From assembly GCA_022360445.1 (NCBI GenBank), contig JAKSCV010000020.1, positions 41,472-105,471 of the forward strand: a stretch of DNA of 64,000 bases. Reading direction: 5' to 3'. Position numbers and translations under genes: made by a program. The notes beneath the pieces were generated by a model that saw nothing but the letters and a program-made list of their open reading frames with translations, was not told where the DNA came from and did no database searches. Every line of letters begins with the position of its first letter. The first letter of the stretch is position 1. This DNA comes from Gammaproteobacteria bacterium. GTDB taxonomy: Bacteria > Pseudomonadota > Gammaproteobacteria > UBA5861. Below are positions 53,996 to 63,155 of this stretch, piece by piece.

Positions 53996-56900
53996 ATGAA
54001 ACAAACCGAAGTTATCGAGCTCAATTCGATAAAGTGGGTCCTCCGGGAACTTATGCCGCTGCTGGATGAGGAACAAAAACTCCTCATCAACTATGTAGAC
54101 CATAGAAATCGCCCAGAAGATTTGTCTGACATCATCCATTTACTGGACAAGGTCCAAGGCACCTTGAGAATGGTCGAACTTTATGGCGCCGCTCTACTCA
54201 CTGAAGAAATGAGCACACTTGTCAGAAAGGTCCATGGCGGAAAACAAACCAACCTTGACGACGCTCTCCAAGTATTAATGCGTACATCAATTGAGTTACC
54301 GAATTACCTTGAAAGAATCCAGGCAGGCAGCCCTGACTTATCACTCGTTTTATTGCCGCTCTTAAATGACTTACGTGTTGCCAGAGGTGCTGCACTGGCA
54401 ACAGAAAACGTCCTCTTTCTTCCTGATCTTTTTATTAAAGGTATTACAGATCAGTCTTTTGCTAAAACAAACACTAACTATGCTTCACTCGAAGCGTTTG
54501 CAAAAAGAATCAGACACCCTTTTTTACGCATACTCCTCACCTTGTTACAAGGCAAGAACGAGCAACGCCAAATCGAAAAGCTGGATCAAATTTTCAACTT
54601 ACTTAGCCAGGCAACATCACACGGACCAGTGAAACAGCTTTGGTTAAACTGCCGGGCTTTAACAGAAAGTATTTCATCCGGAGGCATCCCCCTCACACGA
54701 GCAATTAAAGTACTTATTGGGCAAATTGAGCGCCAACTACAGTTACTCATACTGCATGGAGAAAGCTGGTTTGCAGAAAACCTTTCTGTTGAATTGTTGC
54801 GCAACTTACTCTTTTACATCGCGCAATCGACCACAGACGGCAAGCGCACAGCTAAAGTCAAAAAACTTTATCGTTTAAACGAAATTTTTCCAAACAAAGA
54901 TCGCCTTGAAGAAGCTCAGCGAACACATAACGGGCCTAACTTGGCCCTTATCAAAACAGCATCGGGTAGTGTAAAAGAAAGTATTTCAGAGATAAAAGAT
55001 ATCATCGAATGTTATGTTTATGCCGAAGAAAAGCAGCCCGCTATGCTGGAAAACCTCGGAGATAAGCTCTCTCTGGTATCGGACACATTAGGCATGCTAG
55101 GCGTTTCAAAGGCTAAAACGCTACTTGATCAGCAAAAACCAGTCTTTGACGAAATTATCCAGAGTGGATCCAGCCAAGAATACGAGGAGAAGAAGCTCTC
55201 TCAATTGGCAGAATCCATGCTGAAAATTGAATCAGTAGTAGAAGAGTTCAGCCAAAGCAAGTCACATCTCATCGCTGATGCAGCACTCGACATTAGCAAC
55301 ACCGGCGATCAGACACTTCGCGAATCGGCTCTCAATACCGAATACGATTCTTTAATGGCATCACTACTCGCTGAAGTCATTAATGATCTTGGGATCATAC
55401 AAGAAGAACTCATTGCCGATACGGCCAGCAATCAAGAACGGCAAGCCGATACAGAACCGAAGCTCCCTGAAATTATTGATAAAAAGCTCACTGATATTAA
55501 AGGAGCTTTTACTGTACTGAGCAATGCTAAGCTCAGCTATTTGGTCAATACAGTTGCAAGCTCTCTGGAGGCATTTGTAACCAAAAAGCCCTTTAATGAG
55601 CTTGACGAAAGTCTACAAACACTAATCGCAACCGCTATCACCAGCACAGAATACTTTCTCAACGAACTTAAAAATAACGCGCCCAACATTGAATCGACCT
55701 ACAACACAGCCAAGCAGGCTGTTGAAAAGCTGTCTATGTACGGCACCGTTGAAGAGCCTAGTTCTATAGCGTCATCGGACAACGAACCTCATGGAGAGTC
55801 ACTGGAGCTTGGCGGTACTGAAAACGTTATTGGCTATCAACACCATACAGAAATCACTCCACCTGAGATCGAGCAAACACTTATTGACGTTCCACACATC
55901 GAACCTCAAGAGGACCAACCACTTGCAAGGCACATTGATAAAAATACGGATCACTATCAAACACTTAACCCAGATATAGACGACGAACTGTTGCACGTTT
56001 TTATTGAGGAAGTCGAGGAAGAATACAACACCCTACAAAACCAAATTTCACTATGGAATACCTCTCCCTCAGACTCTGAGCAAACAATCACAATCCGCCG
56101 GTCCTTTCATACATTAAAAGGCAGTGGCCGAGTGGTCGGCGCCGAACGCATCAGTGAACTTGCCTGGGCTGCTGAGAACTTACTCAACTCAGTTATCAAC
56201 GACACGACCCCTCTATCCGGAGAAATCATAACCTTCGTAGAAGCTGTCACAGCTACGATACCCGTGCTCATTCAGCAACTAAAAGGAGAAGCCGAGCAAA
56301 ACCCACCCGTCACAGCGCTCATTCTAGAAGCGGAAAAACTGAATACGAGCCAACCTGAGGTTGCTGATCATGATGATACTGCTCACTCGCTGAGCAATCT
56401 GGCGAACCAAAAGTGGGAATCCGCTTCTATCGAGGAGCGTACCCATTTTCAGGGTCCGGAGACAGAAGAGACCATAACCCAAGCAGAAGCAGAAGCAGAA
56501 GCAGAAGCAGAAGCAGAAGCAGAAGCAGAAGCAGAAGCAGAAGCAGAAGCAGAAGCAGAAGCAGAAGCAGAAGCAGAAGCAGAAGCAGAAGCAGAAGCAG
56601 AAGCAGAAAGCCTTGAGCCATCCGAAAACGAAATCAACACTAACGAACCATCTTTATTATCATCCGAAGCTACCGCACATTTAGAATCACAAAAAGCCGC
56701 AGCTTCTGACATGCCTGAACTGCATATTCCACTAGAGCCGAAGGTACCCGAGACACACAGCGGCCATAGCGAAGTGCTGACTGCTGAAGAATCAGAGCTG
56801 ATTAGCATCTTTACCAAAGAAGCAGAAGATCACCTAGCTGTGATACAAAACTTTATTAACAAAGCAGATGCAAGCTCAGACATAAGTACAGGTATACCTG

Positions 56901-59575
56901 ATGAAGCGTTCATCCGCGCCGTGCACACGCTCTGCGGCAGCGCTCAAACTGCGGGGGTAATACCCATTGTTGACCTTATATGCCCGTTAGAAGAAATTTC
57001 AAAACTCAAAAACTCGCTTTCACTGCCCTTCAACAGCCATGAGCGTGGCATCCTCAATCAAGTCACTGACGCGGTGACTCAGCATGTTGCAGCAGCAGAA
57101 AATCAAACCGACACACCAGAGATCAACACCGCCTTACTCACGGAAATTGATGCAATCGGTACAGCTGCTCACAAAGTTGCTGCAGAAAGGGAAAGTGATG
57201 ATAACTTATTAAGTATCTTTCTTGATGAGGCCGACGAACTCATCGCAAACATCGAAAGCACTCTAAAAGGTTGGGAAGCCACTCCCGGTGACGAAAGCTA
57301 CGCAGACGAAATCAAACGCGACCTGCACACCCTGAAAGGGGGAGCCAGGATGGCAACGCTTGAGTCCATTGCCGACTTAACCCATGCACTGGAAACCTCA
57401 CTCATAACCCACGAGGATGAAAACCTCGACACGGACTACTTTGAATTACTCCAGGAAGCCACTGATGTACTCGCGGCAATGGCTAATCAAACACGCACCA
57501 AACAACCCCTTTGGGACCCAAGCGAGTTAATCAAGCGGCTCGACAACACCCCGCATAGCCATGAGACCACGGCCTCTTTGCACGAGCTGACAACACCAAC
57601 CAATGTCGTACCACTGACTCCAACCGGGCAGACTCAACCCCAACAAGCGGTTGAAGAAAATACTCAGGGAAACACGCCCTCCGAAGAAAAAACAGCCACA
57701 CCCGCCGTGACTACAACCGGGCGAAAAGCCATGCCTGAGAATGTCAGGGTCAACTCGGAGCTGCTGGATCATTTGGTGAACTATGCGGGTGAAGTCAATG
57801 TTTATCAGTCTCGCTTTACCCAACAGATGGGAAATTACCGTTTTAACTTGACAGAATTTGAGCAAACGCTAAAAAGGCTCCGCCAACAACTGCGTGATAT
57901 GGAACTGGAAACCGAAGCTCAAATTCTCTACAACTATGAGAAGGATTCGGAAAACAAAAAAGACTTTGACCCTCTCGAAATGGACCGCTACTCGCACATA
58001 CAGCAGCTTTCCAGAAGCTTGGCTGAAAGTGTGTCTGACCTCGACAACATTAAATCAGCCATCAACGAGTTAACCCGGGAGTCAGAATCACTGCTCGTTC
58101 AACAATCTCGAGTCAGCACCGATATTCAAGATGGCCTCATGCGCACCCGCATGGTTAGATTTGAGGGTAATGAAAGCCGCTTGTCTCGAATTGTTCGGCA
58201 AACGGCACAATCACTCAACAAAAAAGCAAGTTTAGCAATCTTAGGCGGCGACAATGAAATCGACCGCTCTATCCAAGAACACATATTACCGCCCTTGGAA
58301 CACATGCTCAGAAATGCCATTGCACATGGAATTGAGCGCCCAACAGAGCGATCAGCTGCGAACAAACCAGAAACCGGACTCGTTACGGTCGAGTTGAAAT
58401 ATGATGGCGGAGACATCCTGATCTCTGTCAAAGACGACGGTCGTGGAATCAATTTTGATGCCATCCAGCAAAAAGCAATCGAAAAGGGGCTTTTAAAAAC
58501 CAGTGACGCCCCTCAACAACACCAACTTTTAAGCATTCTTCTGACGCCCGGATTCAGCACCAGCATGGAAGTTGACCAAGTTTCCGGCCGTGGTGTTGGC
58601 CTGGATGTTGTTGAACGGGAAATCAAGCAGCTTAGTGGTACGCTTGAGATCGAAACACAAGCGAATCAAAGTACCACTTTTACCATTCGATTACCGCAAA
58701 CACTGGCCATCACTCAAGTACTACTCGTGGAGGCAGGCGACAACATCTATGCCATTCCCGTCAATGCGGTTCATGCGGTTGAACGCGTTCCCAGTGATGA
58801 CTTAACCTCGTTCTATAGCAATACAGACAAACCCTACCTCCATGCGGGGAGTGAGTATGAGTTCCATCAGCTAACGGCTCTGCTGGAACAGAGCACCTTG
58901 CCCCCTCAAACCAGCTTGATCGCACATATGATCATGCTGAGATCGGGAGGCCGCCGAATCGCCTTACATGTGGACAGGCTGCTAGGACATAGAGAAATTG
59001 TCATTAAACCGCTAGGGGCTCAACTGAGCAATCTGAGAGGTATTCCTGGTGCGACACTGATTGAAGAGGGTAAAGTCGTGCTAGTGCTGGATGTTGGCGG
59101 CCTCATTGCCTCACAAGCCAGACCTCAAATCAGACAGACTATAACCCCTGAGTTCAACCCAACTGAAGCAGGGCCGGAAACCAACGAAGTTTCACAAACC
59201 GCGATCATCGTGGATGACTCGATTACCATTCGCAAGGTCACCGAACGTATGCTCAGAAGGAATGGGTTCAATGTCCTGACCGCTAAAGACGGTATTGAAG
59301 CACTCACGGTGCTAAAAGAGAACAAAGTCGATGTCATGTTGCTGGATATCGAAATGCCGCGGATGGATGGTTTTGAGCTCGCTACCTACCTGCGCAATGA
59401 TAGCCAGTATCAAACGATGCCCATCATCGTGATTACATCTCGGACCGGCCAAAAGCATAAAGAACGTGCCGAATCAATTGGTATCGACCACTACCTCGGT
59501 AAGCCTTACCAGGAAGTCGAACTACTGAACATTATTCAAGACACCCTCGCCGAACCAAAAGAAGCACACCTCTAA
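53996..59575 (+). CDS. chpA: Pil-Chp hybrid histidine kinase ChpA
   Basis: A 1859-residue CheA-type kinase. In order: an N-terminal FimL-like helical region (1-600); histidine phosphotransfer domains with His705 (FHTLKGSGR), His977 (VHTLCGSAQ, where the usual Lys is Cys) and His1111 (LHTLKGGAR); the Ala-Glu linker 830-871; dimerisation (about 1240-1390); ATPase with the N box HMLRNAIAHGIERP (from 1436) and VSGRGVGLDVVE; a CheW domain (from about 1560); and a C-terminal receiver with acceptor Asp1784 (LLDIEMPRMDG). It phosphorylates PilG and PilH. The Pseudomonas protein is longer (about 2470 residues) with more phosphotransfer domains. Confidence 0.93.
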   Translation: MKQTEVIELNSIKWVLRELMPLLDEEQKLLINYVDHRNRPEDLSDIIHLLDKVQGTLRMVELYGAALLTEEMSTLVRKVHGGKQTNLDDALQVLMRTSIELPNYLERIQAGSPDLSLVLLPLLNDLRVARGAALATENVLFLPDLFIKGITDQSFAKTNTNYASLEAFAKRIRHPFLRILLTLLQGKNEQRQIEKLDQIFNLLSQATSHGPVKQLWLNCRALTESISSGGIPLTRAIKVLIGQIERQLQLLILHGESWFAENLSVELLRNLLFYIAQSTTDGKRTAKVKKLYRLNEIFPNKDRLEEAQRTHNGPNLALIKTASGSVKESISEIKDIIECYVYAEEKQPAMLENLGDKLSLVSDTLGMLGVSKAKTLLDQQKPVFDEIIQSGSSQEYEEKKLSQLAESMLKIESVVEEFSQSKSHLIADAALDISNTGDQTLRESALNTEYDSLMASLLAEVINDLGIIQEELIADTASNQERQADTEPKLPEIIDKKLTDIKGAFTVLSNAKLSYLVNTVASSLEAFVTKKPFNELDESLQTLIATAITSTEYFLNELKNNAPNIESTYNTAKQAVEKLSMYGTVEEPSSIASSDNEPHGESLELGGTENVIGYQHHTEITPPEIEQTLIDVPHIEPQEDQPLARHIDKNTDHYQTLNPDIDDELLHVFIEEVEEEYNTLQNQISLWNTSPSDSEQTITIRRSFHTLKGSGRVVGAERISELAWAAENLLNSVINDTTPLSGEIITFVEAVTATIPVLIQQLKGEAEQNPPVTALILEAEKLNTSQPEVADHDDTAHSLSNLANQKWESASIEERTHFQGPETEETITQAEAEAEAEAEAEAEAEAEAEAEAEAEAEAEAEAEAEAEAEAESLEPSENEINTNEPSLLSSEATAHLESQKAAASDMPELHIPLEPKVPETHSGHSEVLTAEESELISIFTKEAEDHLAVIQNFINKADASSDISTGIPDEAFIRAVHTLCGSAQTAGVIPIVDLICPLEEISKLKNSLSLPFNSHERGILNQVTDAVTQHVAAAENQTDTPEINTALLTEIDAIGTAAHKVAAERESDDNLLSIFLDEADELIANIESTLKGWEATPGDESYADEIKRDLHTLKGGARMATLESIADLTHALETSLITHEDENLDTDYFELLQEATDVLAAMANQTRTKQPLWDPSELIKRLDNTPHSHETTASLHELTTPTNVVPLTPTGQTQPQQAVEENTQGNTPSEEKTATPAVTTTGRKAMPENVRVNSELLDHLVNYAGEVNVYQSRFTQQMGNYRFNLTEFEQTLKRLRQQLRDMELETEAQILYNYEKDSENKKDFDPLEMDRYSHIQQLSRSLAESVSDLDNIKSAINELTRESESLLVQQSRVSTDIQDGLMRTRMVRFEGNESRLSRIVRQTAQSLNKKASLAILGGDNEIDRSIQEHILPPLEHMLRNAIAHGIERPTERSAANKPETGLVTVELKYDGGDILISVKDDGRGINFDAIQQKAIEKGLLKTSDAPQQHQLLSILLTPGFSTSMEVDQVSGRGVGLDVVEREIKQLSGTLEIETQANQSTTFTIRLPQTLAITQVLLVEAGDNIYAIPVNAVHAVERVPSDDLTSFYSNTDKPYLHAGSEYEFHQLTALLEQSTLPPQTSLIAHMIMLRSGGRRIALHVDRLLGHREIVIKPLGAQLSNLRGIPGATLIEEGKVVLVLDVGGLIASQARPQIRQTITPEFNPTEAGPETNEVSQTAIIVDDSITIRKVTERMLRRNGFNVLTAKDGIEALTVLKENKVDVMLLDIEMPRMDGFELATYLRNDSQYQTMPIIVITSRTGQKHKERAESIGIDHYLGKPYQEVELLNIIQDTLAEPKEAHL
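56483..56608 (+). repeat. (GCAGAA)21 microsatellite inside chpA
   Basis: Twenty-one perfect copies of the hexanucleotide GCAGAA (126 bp), encoding 42 residues of alternating Ala-Glu (residues 830-871), between the first and second phosphotransfer domains. The unit is six bases, so copy-number change keeps the frame and only alters the linker. No interruptions at all. Confidence 0.98.
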
Positions 59576-59576
59576 A

Positions 59577-60050
59577 ATGGAAACAACGCAAATAAAATCC
59601 CTCTTACTCCCACTGGCGAATCAAACTAAGCTGGTCATCCCAAACAACCTCGTCGCGGAAATTTTATTTGACCAGGCGGCCCAGCAATCCGCAGATATTA
59701 AACCCTCATGGATGATAGGTCACATCAGTTGGAGAGGGCAAAACCTGCCACTATTATCGTTCGAAGAGCTGTGCAATATAACCTGCGGATCTGCGCCCAA
59801 TACCACAGGCCATTGTGTTGTTTTGCATTCACTCAAACACAGAGAAGAGTTGCCATTTTTTGCTATCAGAATCTCCAGTGTTCCTAGTTTCGAATATCTG
59901 GACGAAAGCAGCTTATCTGAAGCGTTTGAAAACCGGGTTGAGTCACCCTTTGTCGAAGACAATGTGTACATTAATGGCTTAACCAGCATCATCCCCAATC
60001 TTGATGCGATTGCAGACTTACTGGCCACACGGGTTATCAACCACGGCTGA
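59577..60050 (+). CDS. chpC: CheW-like protein ChpC
   Basis: A 157-residue CheW-type protein right after chpA (1-base gap). KSLLLPLANQTKLVIPNNLV and the CheW block MIGHISWRGQNLPLLSFEEL identify the fold. ChpC in Pseudomonas is an auxiliary coupling protein. The C-terminus overlaps the stop of the opposing MATE gene by 14 bases. Confidence 0.82.
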   Translation: METTQIKSLLLPLANQTKLVIPNNLVAEILFDQAAQQSADIKPSWMIGHISWRGQNLPLLSFEELCNITCGSAPNTTGHCVVLHSLKHREELPFFAIRISSVPSFEYLDESSLSEAFENRVESPFVEDNVYINGLTSIIPNLDAIADLLATRVINHG

Positions 60051-61407
60051 CTTCCAAGCGTTTATCCACTACAGCCGCGTTATACCGAGTCACCCGATAA
60101 AAACGTAAGCTCAGCAAAATCGAAGCCAAAAACAAACCCGCCAGCAAGCCCATCCATAAGCCTTCAGGCCCCATTCCATGCTGTAGGCCTAAAAACCAGG
60201 CACAGGGGAACCCTACACCCCAATAGGCCACGACTGTAATGAGCCCGGGTATCGCGGTATCCTTCAAGCCCCTCAAAGCACCGGCTGCACAAACTTGTAC
60301 ACCATCCCATATTTGGAAAAGTGCGGCAAAAAACAATAGCGAAACCGCAAGTTCCGTGACGATGGCATCGCGCGTATAAACGCTCACAATGACTTCCGGA
60401 AAGAACACCATAATCAGTCCTGAAAATGTCATCAAAAGTGCACCTGAAAACATCCCTAGCATACCGATATAACGTGCCTTATTGAATTGCCCGGCACCAA
60501 CTGCCTGGCCTATACGGGCCGTCAATGCCGAGCCTAAACTCATCGGGATCATAAACATCATACTGACATAGTTGACGGCAATCTGATGGGCGGCCAGTGG
60601 CACAGTGCCCAGCCCGCCCATCAACAACGCAACACCACCAAACAGGCTGGCTTCCATTACCACAGCAACGCCAATGGGGATATTCAAACGTAATTGACTA
60701 AACAGAACACGCCAGTCAGGCCAATCAAATTTTTCAAATAACCCATACCGCTGGTAACGCTGGCTCCGACAAAGGTATAAAAAATAAACCAGTGCACTGA
60801 ATAACATCACCACAGTAGTCGACCACCCAGCGCCCACTGCACCGTACGCTGGCATGCCCCAAGCGCCAAACATAAAAACATAATCCGCCAGTGCATTTAT
60901 ACACAAAGCCGCTAACTGTACATACATGATAACGCGGGTATGCCCCATTCCCTCACTTGTCAACCGGCCCACTAACCATAGCGCGGTAAACGGCGCACCC
61001 CAACTGAGGGCATAGAGGTAATCTGCAGTAATTTCCCAAAGAGAAGAGTCAACCCCGAACCAAACCAAAAAAACATGCGCTTCCTGTAAAGTGACATGTA
61101 AGATGACGCCCAAAAAAATTGCCAACCACAAAGCTTGTCGGAAAAACACGCCAATTTCACACCACTGTTTTGCACCAAACCACTGTGCAACAGTGGGCGA
61201 AATGCCCAGCATGAGACCGAGCACAAAAAGCCACAAAGGCAACCAAATCGAATTGGCCAACGCAACAGCTGCCAAATCCAGGGCACTCAAACGCCCAGCC
61301 ATGAGTGTATCGGTAAACCCCATCCCCATATGGGACAGATGTCCAATCATGAGAGGCAGTGTTAGCACTGCGGTCGCCTTGAGCTCTCTTATCCACCGAT
61401 ATGTCAT
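60037..61407 (-). CDS. MATE-family efflux protein (NorM-like)
   Basis: About 456 residues, twelve hydrophobic helices in two MATE halves. ATAVLTLPLMIGHLSHMGMG, TDTLMAGRLSALDLAAVALA and LGISPTVAQWFGAKQ are NorM-type blocks of the first half; ALTARIGQAVGAGQFNKARY opens the second. A sodium- or proton-driven drug/organic cation exporter; substrate unknown. ATG 61407 is preferred to GTG 61416 because AAGG is then well placed upstream. Confidence 0.88.
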   Translation of the reverse strand: MTYRWIRELKATAVLTLPLMIGHLSHMGMGFTDTLMAGRLSALDLAAVALANSIWLPLWLFVLGLMLGISPTVAQWFGAKQWCEIGVFFRQALWLAIFLGVILHVTLQEAHVFLVWFGVDSSLWEITADYLYALSWGAPFTALWLVGRLTSEGMGHTRVIMYVQLAALCINALADYVFMFGAWGMPAYGAVGAGWSTTVVMLFSALVYFLYLCRSQRYQRYGLFEKFDWPDWRVLFSQLRLNIPIGVAVVMEASLFGGVALLMGGLGTVPLAAHQIAVNYVSMMFMIPMSLGSALTARIGQAVGAGQFNKARYIGMLGMFSGALLMTFSGLIMVFFPEVIVSVYTRDAIVTELAVSLLFFAALFQIWDGVQVCAAGALRGLKDTAIPGLITVVAYWGVGFPCAWFLGLQHGMGPEGLWMGLLAGLFLASILLSLRFYRVTRYNAAVVDKRLEVSRG

Positions 61408-61532
61408 GAACCTCACCTTAAGATCACAGCAGATGTAGCAAGCTGTACAAAATCATACCGTCTAGTCATACTCCAAACGACTATTATGCGCTATGCTTTG
61501 GCGAGCCGTGAGTAATTAATGGATTAAATTGA

Positions 61533-62219
61533 ATGAAAAACTATCTGAGCATTGCATTAGTAACAATTTTTTTCTCCCACTCCGTTTTAGCGACGGAATT
61601 AAAAACAGAGCAAGATGAACTCAGCTACAGCCTGGGTGTTATCGTTGGTGCCCGCTTCTTGAAAGGACATGAAGATATTGACTTTGAAAAACTCGTAGCC
61701 GGAATGAAAACGGCCTACGAAGGCAAAAAAACGTTGCTTGCCGAAGCTGAAGCCGCCACTTTAGTCCGGAAAGCCAGTAAAGCGGTTTACGAAAAAGCTC
61801 AACAAGAAGCCAAAGAACAAGGAGCAGCCTTCCTCGCAGAAAATGCAAAAAAGAAAGGCGTCACCACCACCGCCAGTGGTTTACAGTACGAGGTCATAGA
61901 AAAAGGTTCGGGAGAAAGTCCCAAAAGTACTGATACGGTTACTGTTCATTACCGAGGCACACTGATCAACGGGGAAGAGTTTGACAGCTCCTATCAACGA
62001 AACAGCCCCGCGACATTTGCATTGAACCAAGTAATTGGGGGTTGGACCGAAGGCTTGCAGTTAATGAAGCCTGGCGCAAAATACAAATTTTATATTCCCT
62101 CTGACCTAGCTTACGGTGAGCGTGGAACCCGAGGAAAAATCGGGCCAAACGAAACATTGATCTTTGATGTGGAGCTACTTGAAGTAGCAAAAGCAGAACA
62201 GCCACAAAAGACAAACTAA
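61533..62219 (+). CDS. FKBP-type peptidyl-prolyl isomerase (Mip/FkpA-like)
   Basis: A 228-residue secreted isomerase. Signal peptide MKNYLSIALVTIFFSHSVLA. An N-terminal dimerisation helix (SYSLGVIVGARFLKGHEDID) leads by a long helix to the FKBP domain with VTVHYRGTLINGEEFDSSYQ and the active-site GGWTEGLQLMKPGAKYKFYI. Periplasmic folding of proteins. Length and layout match FkpA/Mip. Confidence 0.9.
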   Translation: MKNYLSIALVTIFFSHSVLATELKTEQDELSYSLGVIVGARFLKGHEDIDFEKLVAGMKTAYEGKKTLLAEAEAATLVRKASKAVYEKAQQEAKEQGAAFLAENAKKKGVTTTASGLQYEVIEKGSGESPKSTDTVTVHYRGTLINGEEFDSSYQRNSPATFALNQVIGGWTEGLQLMKPGAKYKFYIPSDLAYGERGTRGKIGPNETLIFDVELLEVAKAEQPQKTN

Positions 62220-62234
62220 GATCGTTGGGATAAC

Positions 62235-62261
62235 GCTAGCCTGGCAATAGTCCAGGCTAGC
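62235..62261. terminator. Bidirectional terminator hairpin
   Basis: GCTAGCCTGG and CCAGGCTAGC form a perfect 10-bp stem with a 7-base loop between the convergent FKBP and SDR genes (16 bases after the FKBP stop, 31 before the SDR stop). The U-run is weak on both sides, but the position fits a shared terminator. Confidence 0.6.
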
Positions 62262-62291
62262 TTCGATGAATAATGAACGAACACCTGCCGG

Positions 62292-63155
62292 CTAATCCTT
62301 TAAACTAAAATAGTCTGGCGTTCCTGTTGTCCACATATCTCCCCAGAGCCGCCCACCGCCATCAACGTTGATAAGTTCGCCTGTAACAAACTTACCGGAA
62401 TCGGCCGCAAAATAAACAACAGCTTGGGCAATATCATTAGCATCGCCGACATCTAGCATTGGATTACATTCATAAAAGGTTTTCACACCTTCTTCTGGAT
62501 AATGATTGAAACCATTACTTTCGATTGCGCCCGGGGCAACACAGTTGACTCGAATATTGTATTCCGCCCACTCAACTGCCATGCTTTTGGACATATAAAT
62601 AATGCCGGCGCGCGCGGCACACGTATGAGCAACGCCAACAGCTCCCCGGTCAATAACAATCACAATATTGATGATGTTGCCGGGCTGCTGGTGATCACGC
62701 CAACGTTTGGCTGCATTTTGCATCATGAACCAGGTACCGTTGAGGTTATTATCAATCACTGCATTCCAACCCTTAACAGGGATATCGATCGCTGGCATGG
62801 GAAATTGACCACCCGCATTATTAACCAGAATGTCGATACCACCCCAGGCTTCCCAAACGGAATCCATCATGGTCTCCACTTGGTCCGTATCACGAATATT
62901 GACGGAATACGTCAACACCTTAGCGCCCAATGATTCAAATAGAACTTTCGCGCTGTCCAGCTTTTCCTGTTTGCGTCCACAAATAATTAAATCCGCACCT
63001 AAACGTGCAAACAATGCTGCAATCGCCTTCCCGATGCCACTACCGGCACCAGAAACCAACACGCGCTTGCCTTTCAAAATTGTTTTGTCATAAACGGTTG
63101 AGACGACTTTCAAGTCCTCGTCGGTAAACCCGTATTTTGGCTTGTTTTCACTCAT
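62292..63155 (-). CDS. SDR oxidoreductase, PECR-like (trans-2-enoyl-CoA reductase type)
   Basis: About 287 residues from ATG 63155 (MSENKPKYGF); the frame opens at 63212. The cofactor motif VLVSGAGSGIGKAIA and NNAGGQFPMPA are present, but the usual Tyr-x-x-x-Lys is replaced: the region reads AHTCAARAGIIYMSKSMAVE, as in peroxisomal trans-2-enoyl-CoA reductases (HSGAARAG in PECR). So it probably reduces a CoA ester rather than an alcohol. The start overlaps the stop of the next SDR gene (ATGA). Confidence 0.82.
   Translation of the reverse strand: MSENKPKYGFTDEDLKVVSTVYDKTILKGKRVLVSGAGSGIGKAIAALFARLGADLIICGRKQEKLDSAKVLFESLGAKVLTYSVNIRDTDQVETMMDSVWEAWGGIDILVNNAGGQFPMPAIDIPVKGWNAVIDNNLNGTWFMMQNAAKRWRDHQQPGNIINIVIVIDRGAVGVAHTCAARAGIIYMSKSMAVEWAEYNIRVNCVAPGAIESNGFNHYPEEGVKTFYECNPMLDVGDANDIAQAVVYFAADSGKFVTGELINVDGGGRLWGDMWTTGTPDYFSLKD

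Noticed and set aside
56483..56608. CRISPR-like repeat array
   Set aside because: The units are six bases, contiguous and without spacers; it is a microsatellite inside an open frame.
56427..56621. Antisense open frame of nearly pure leucine, and a plus-strand Arg-Ser frame at 56413-56616
   Set aside because: Both are produced by the GCAGAA repeat read in other frames of chpA. They have no ribosome site or family features.
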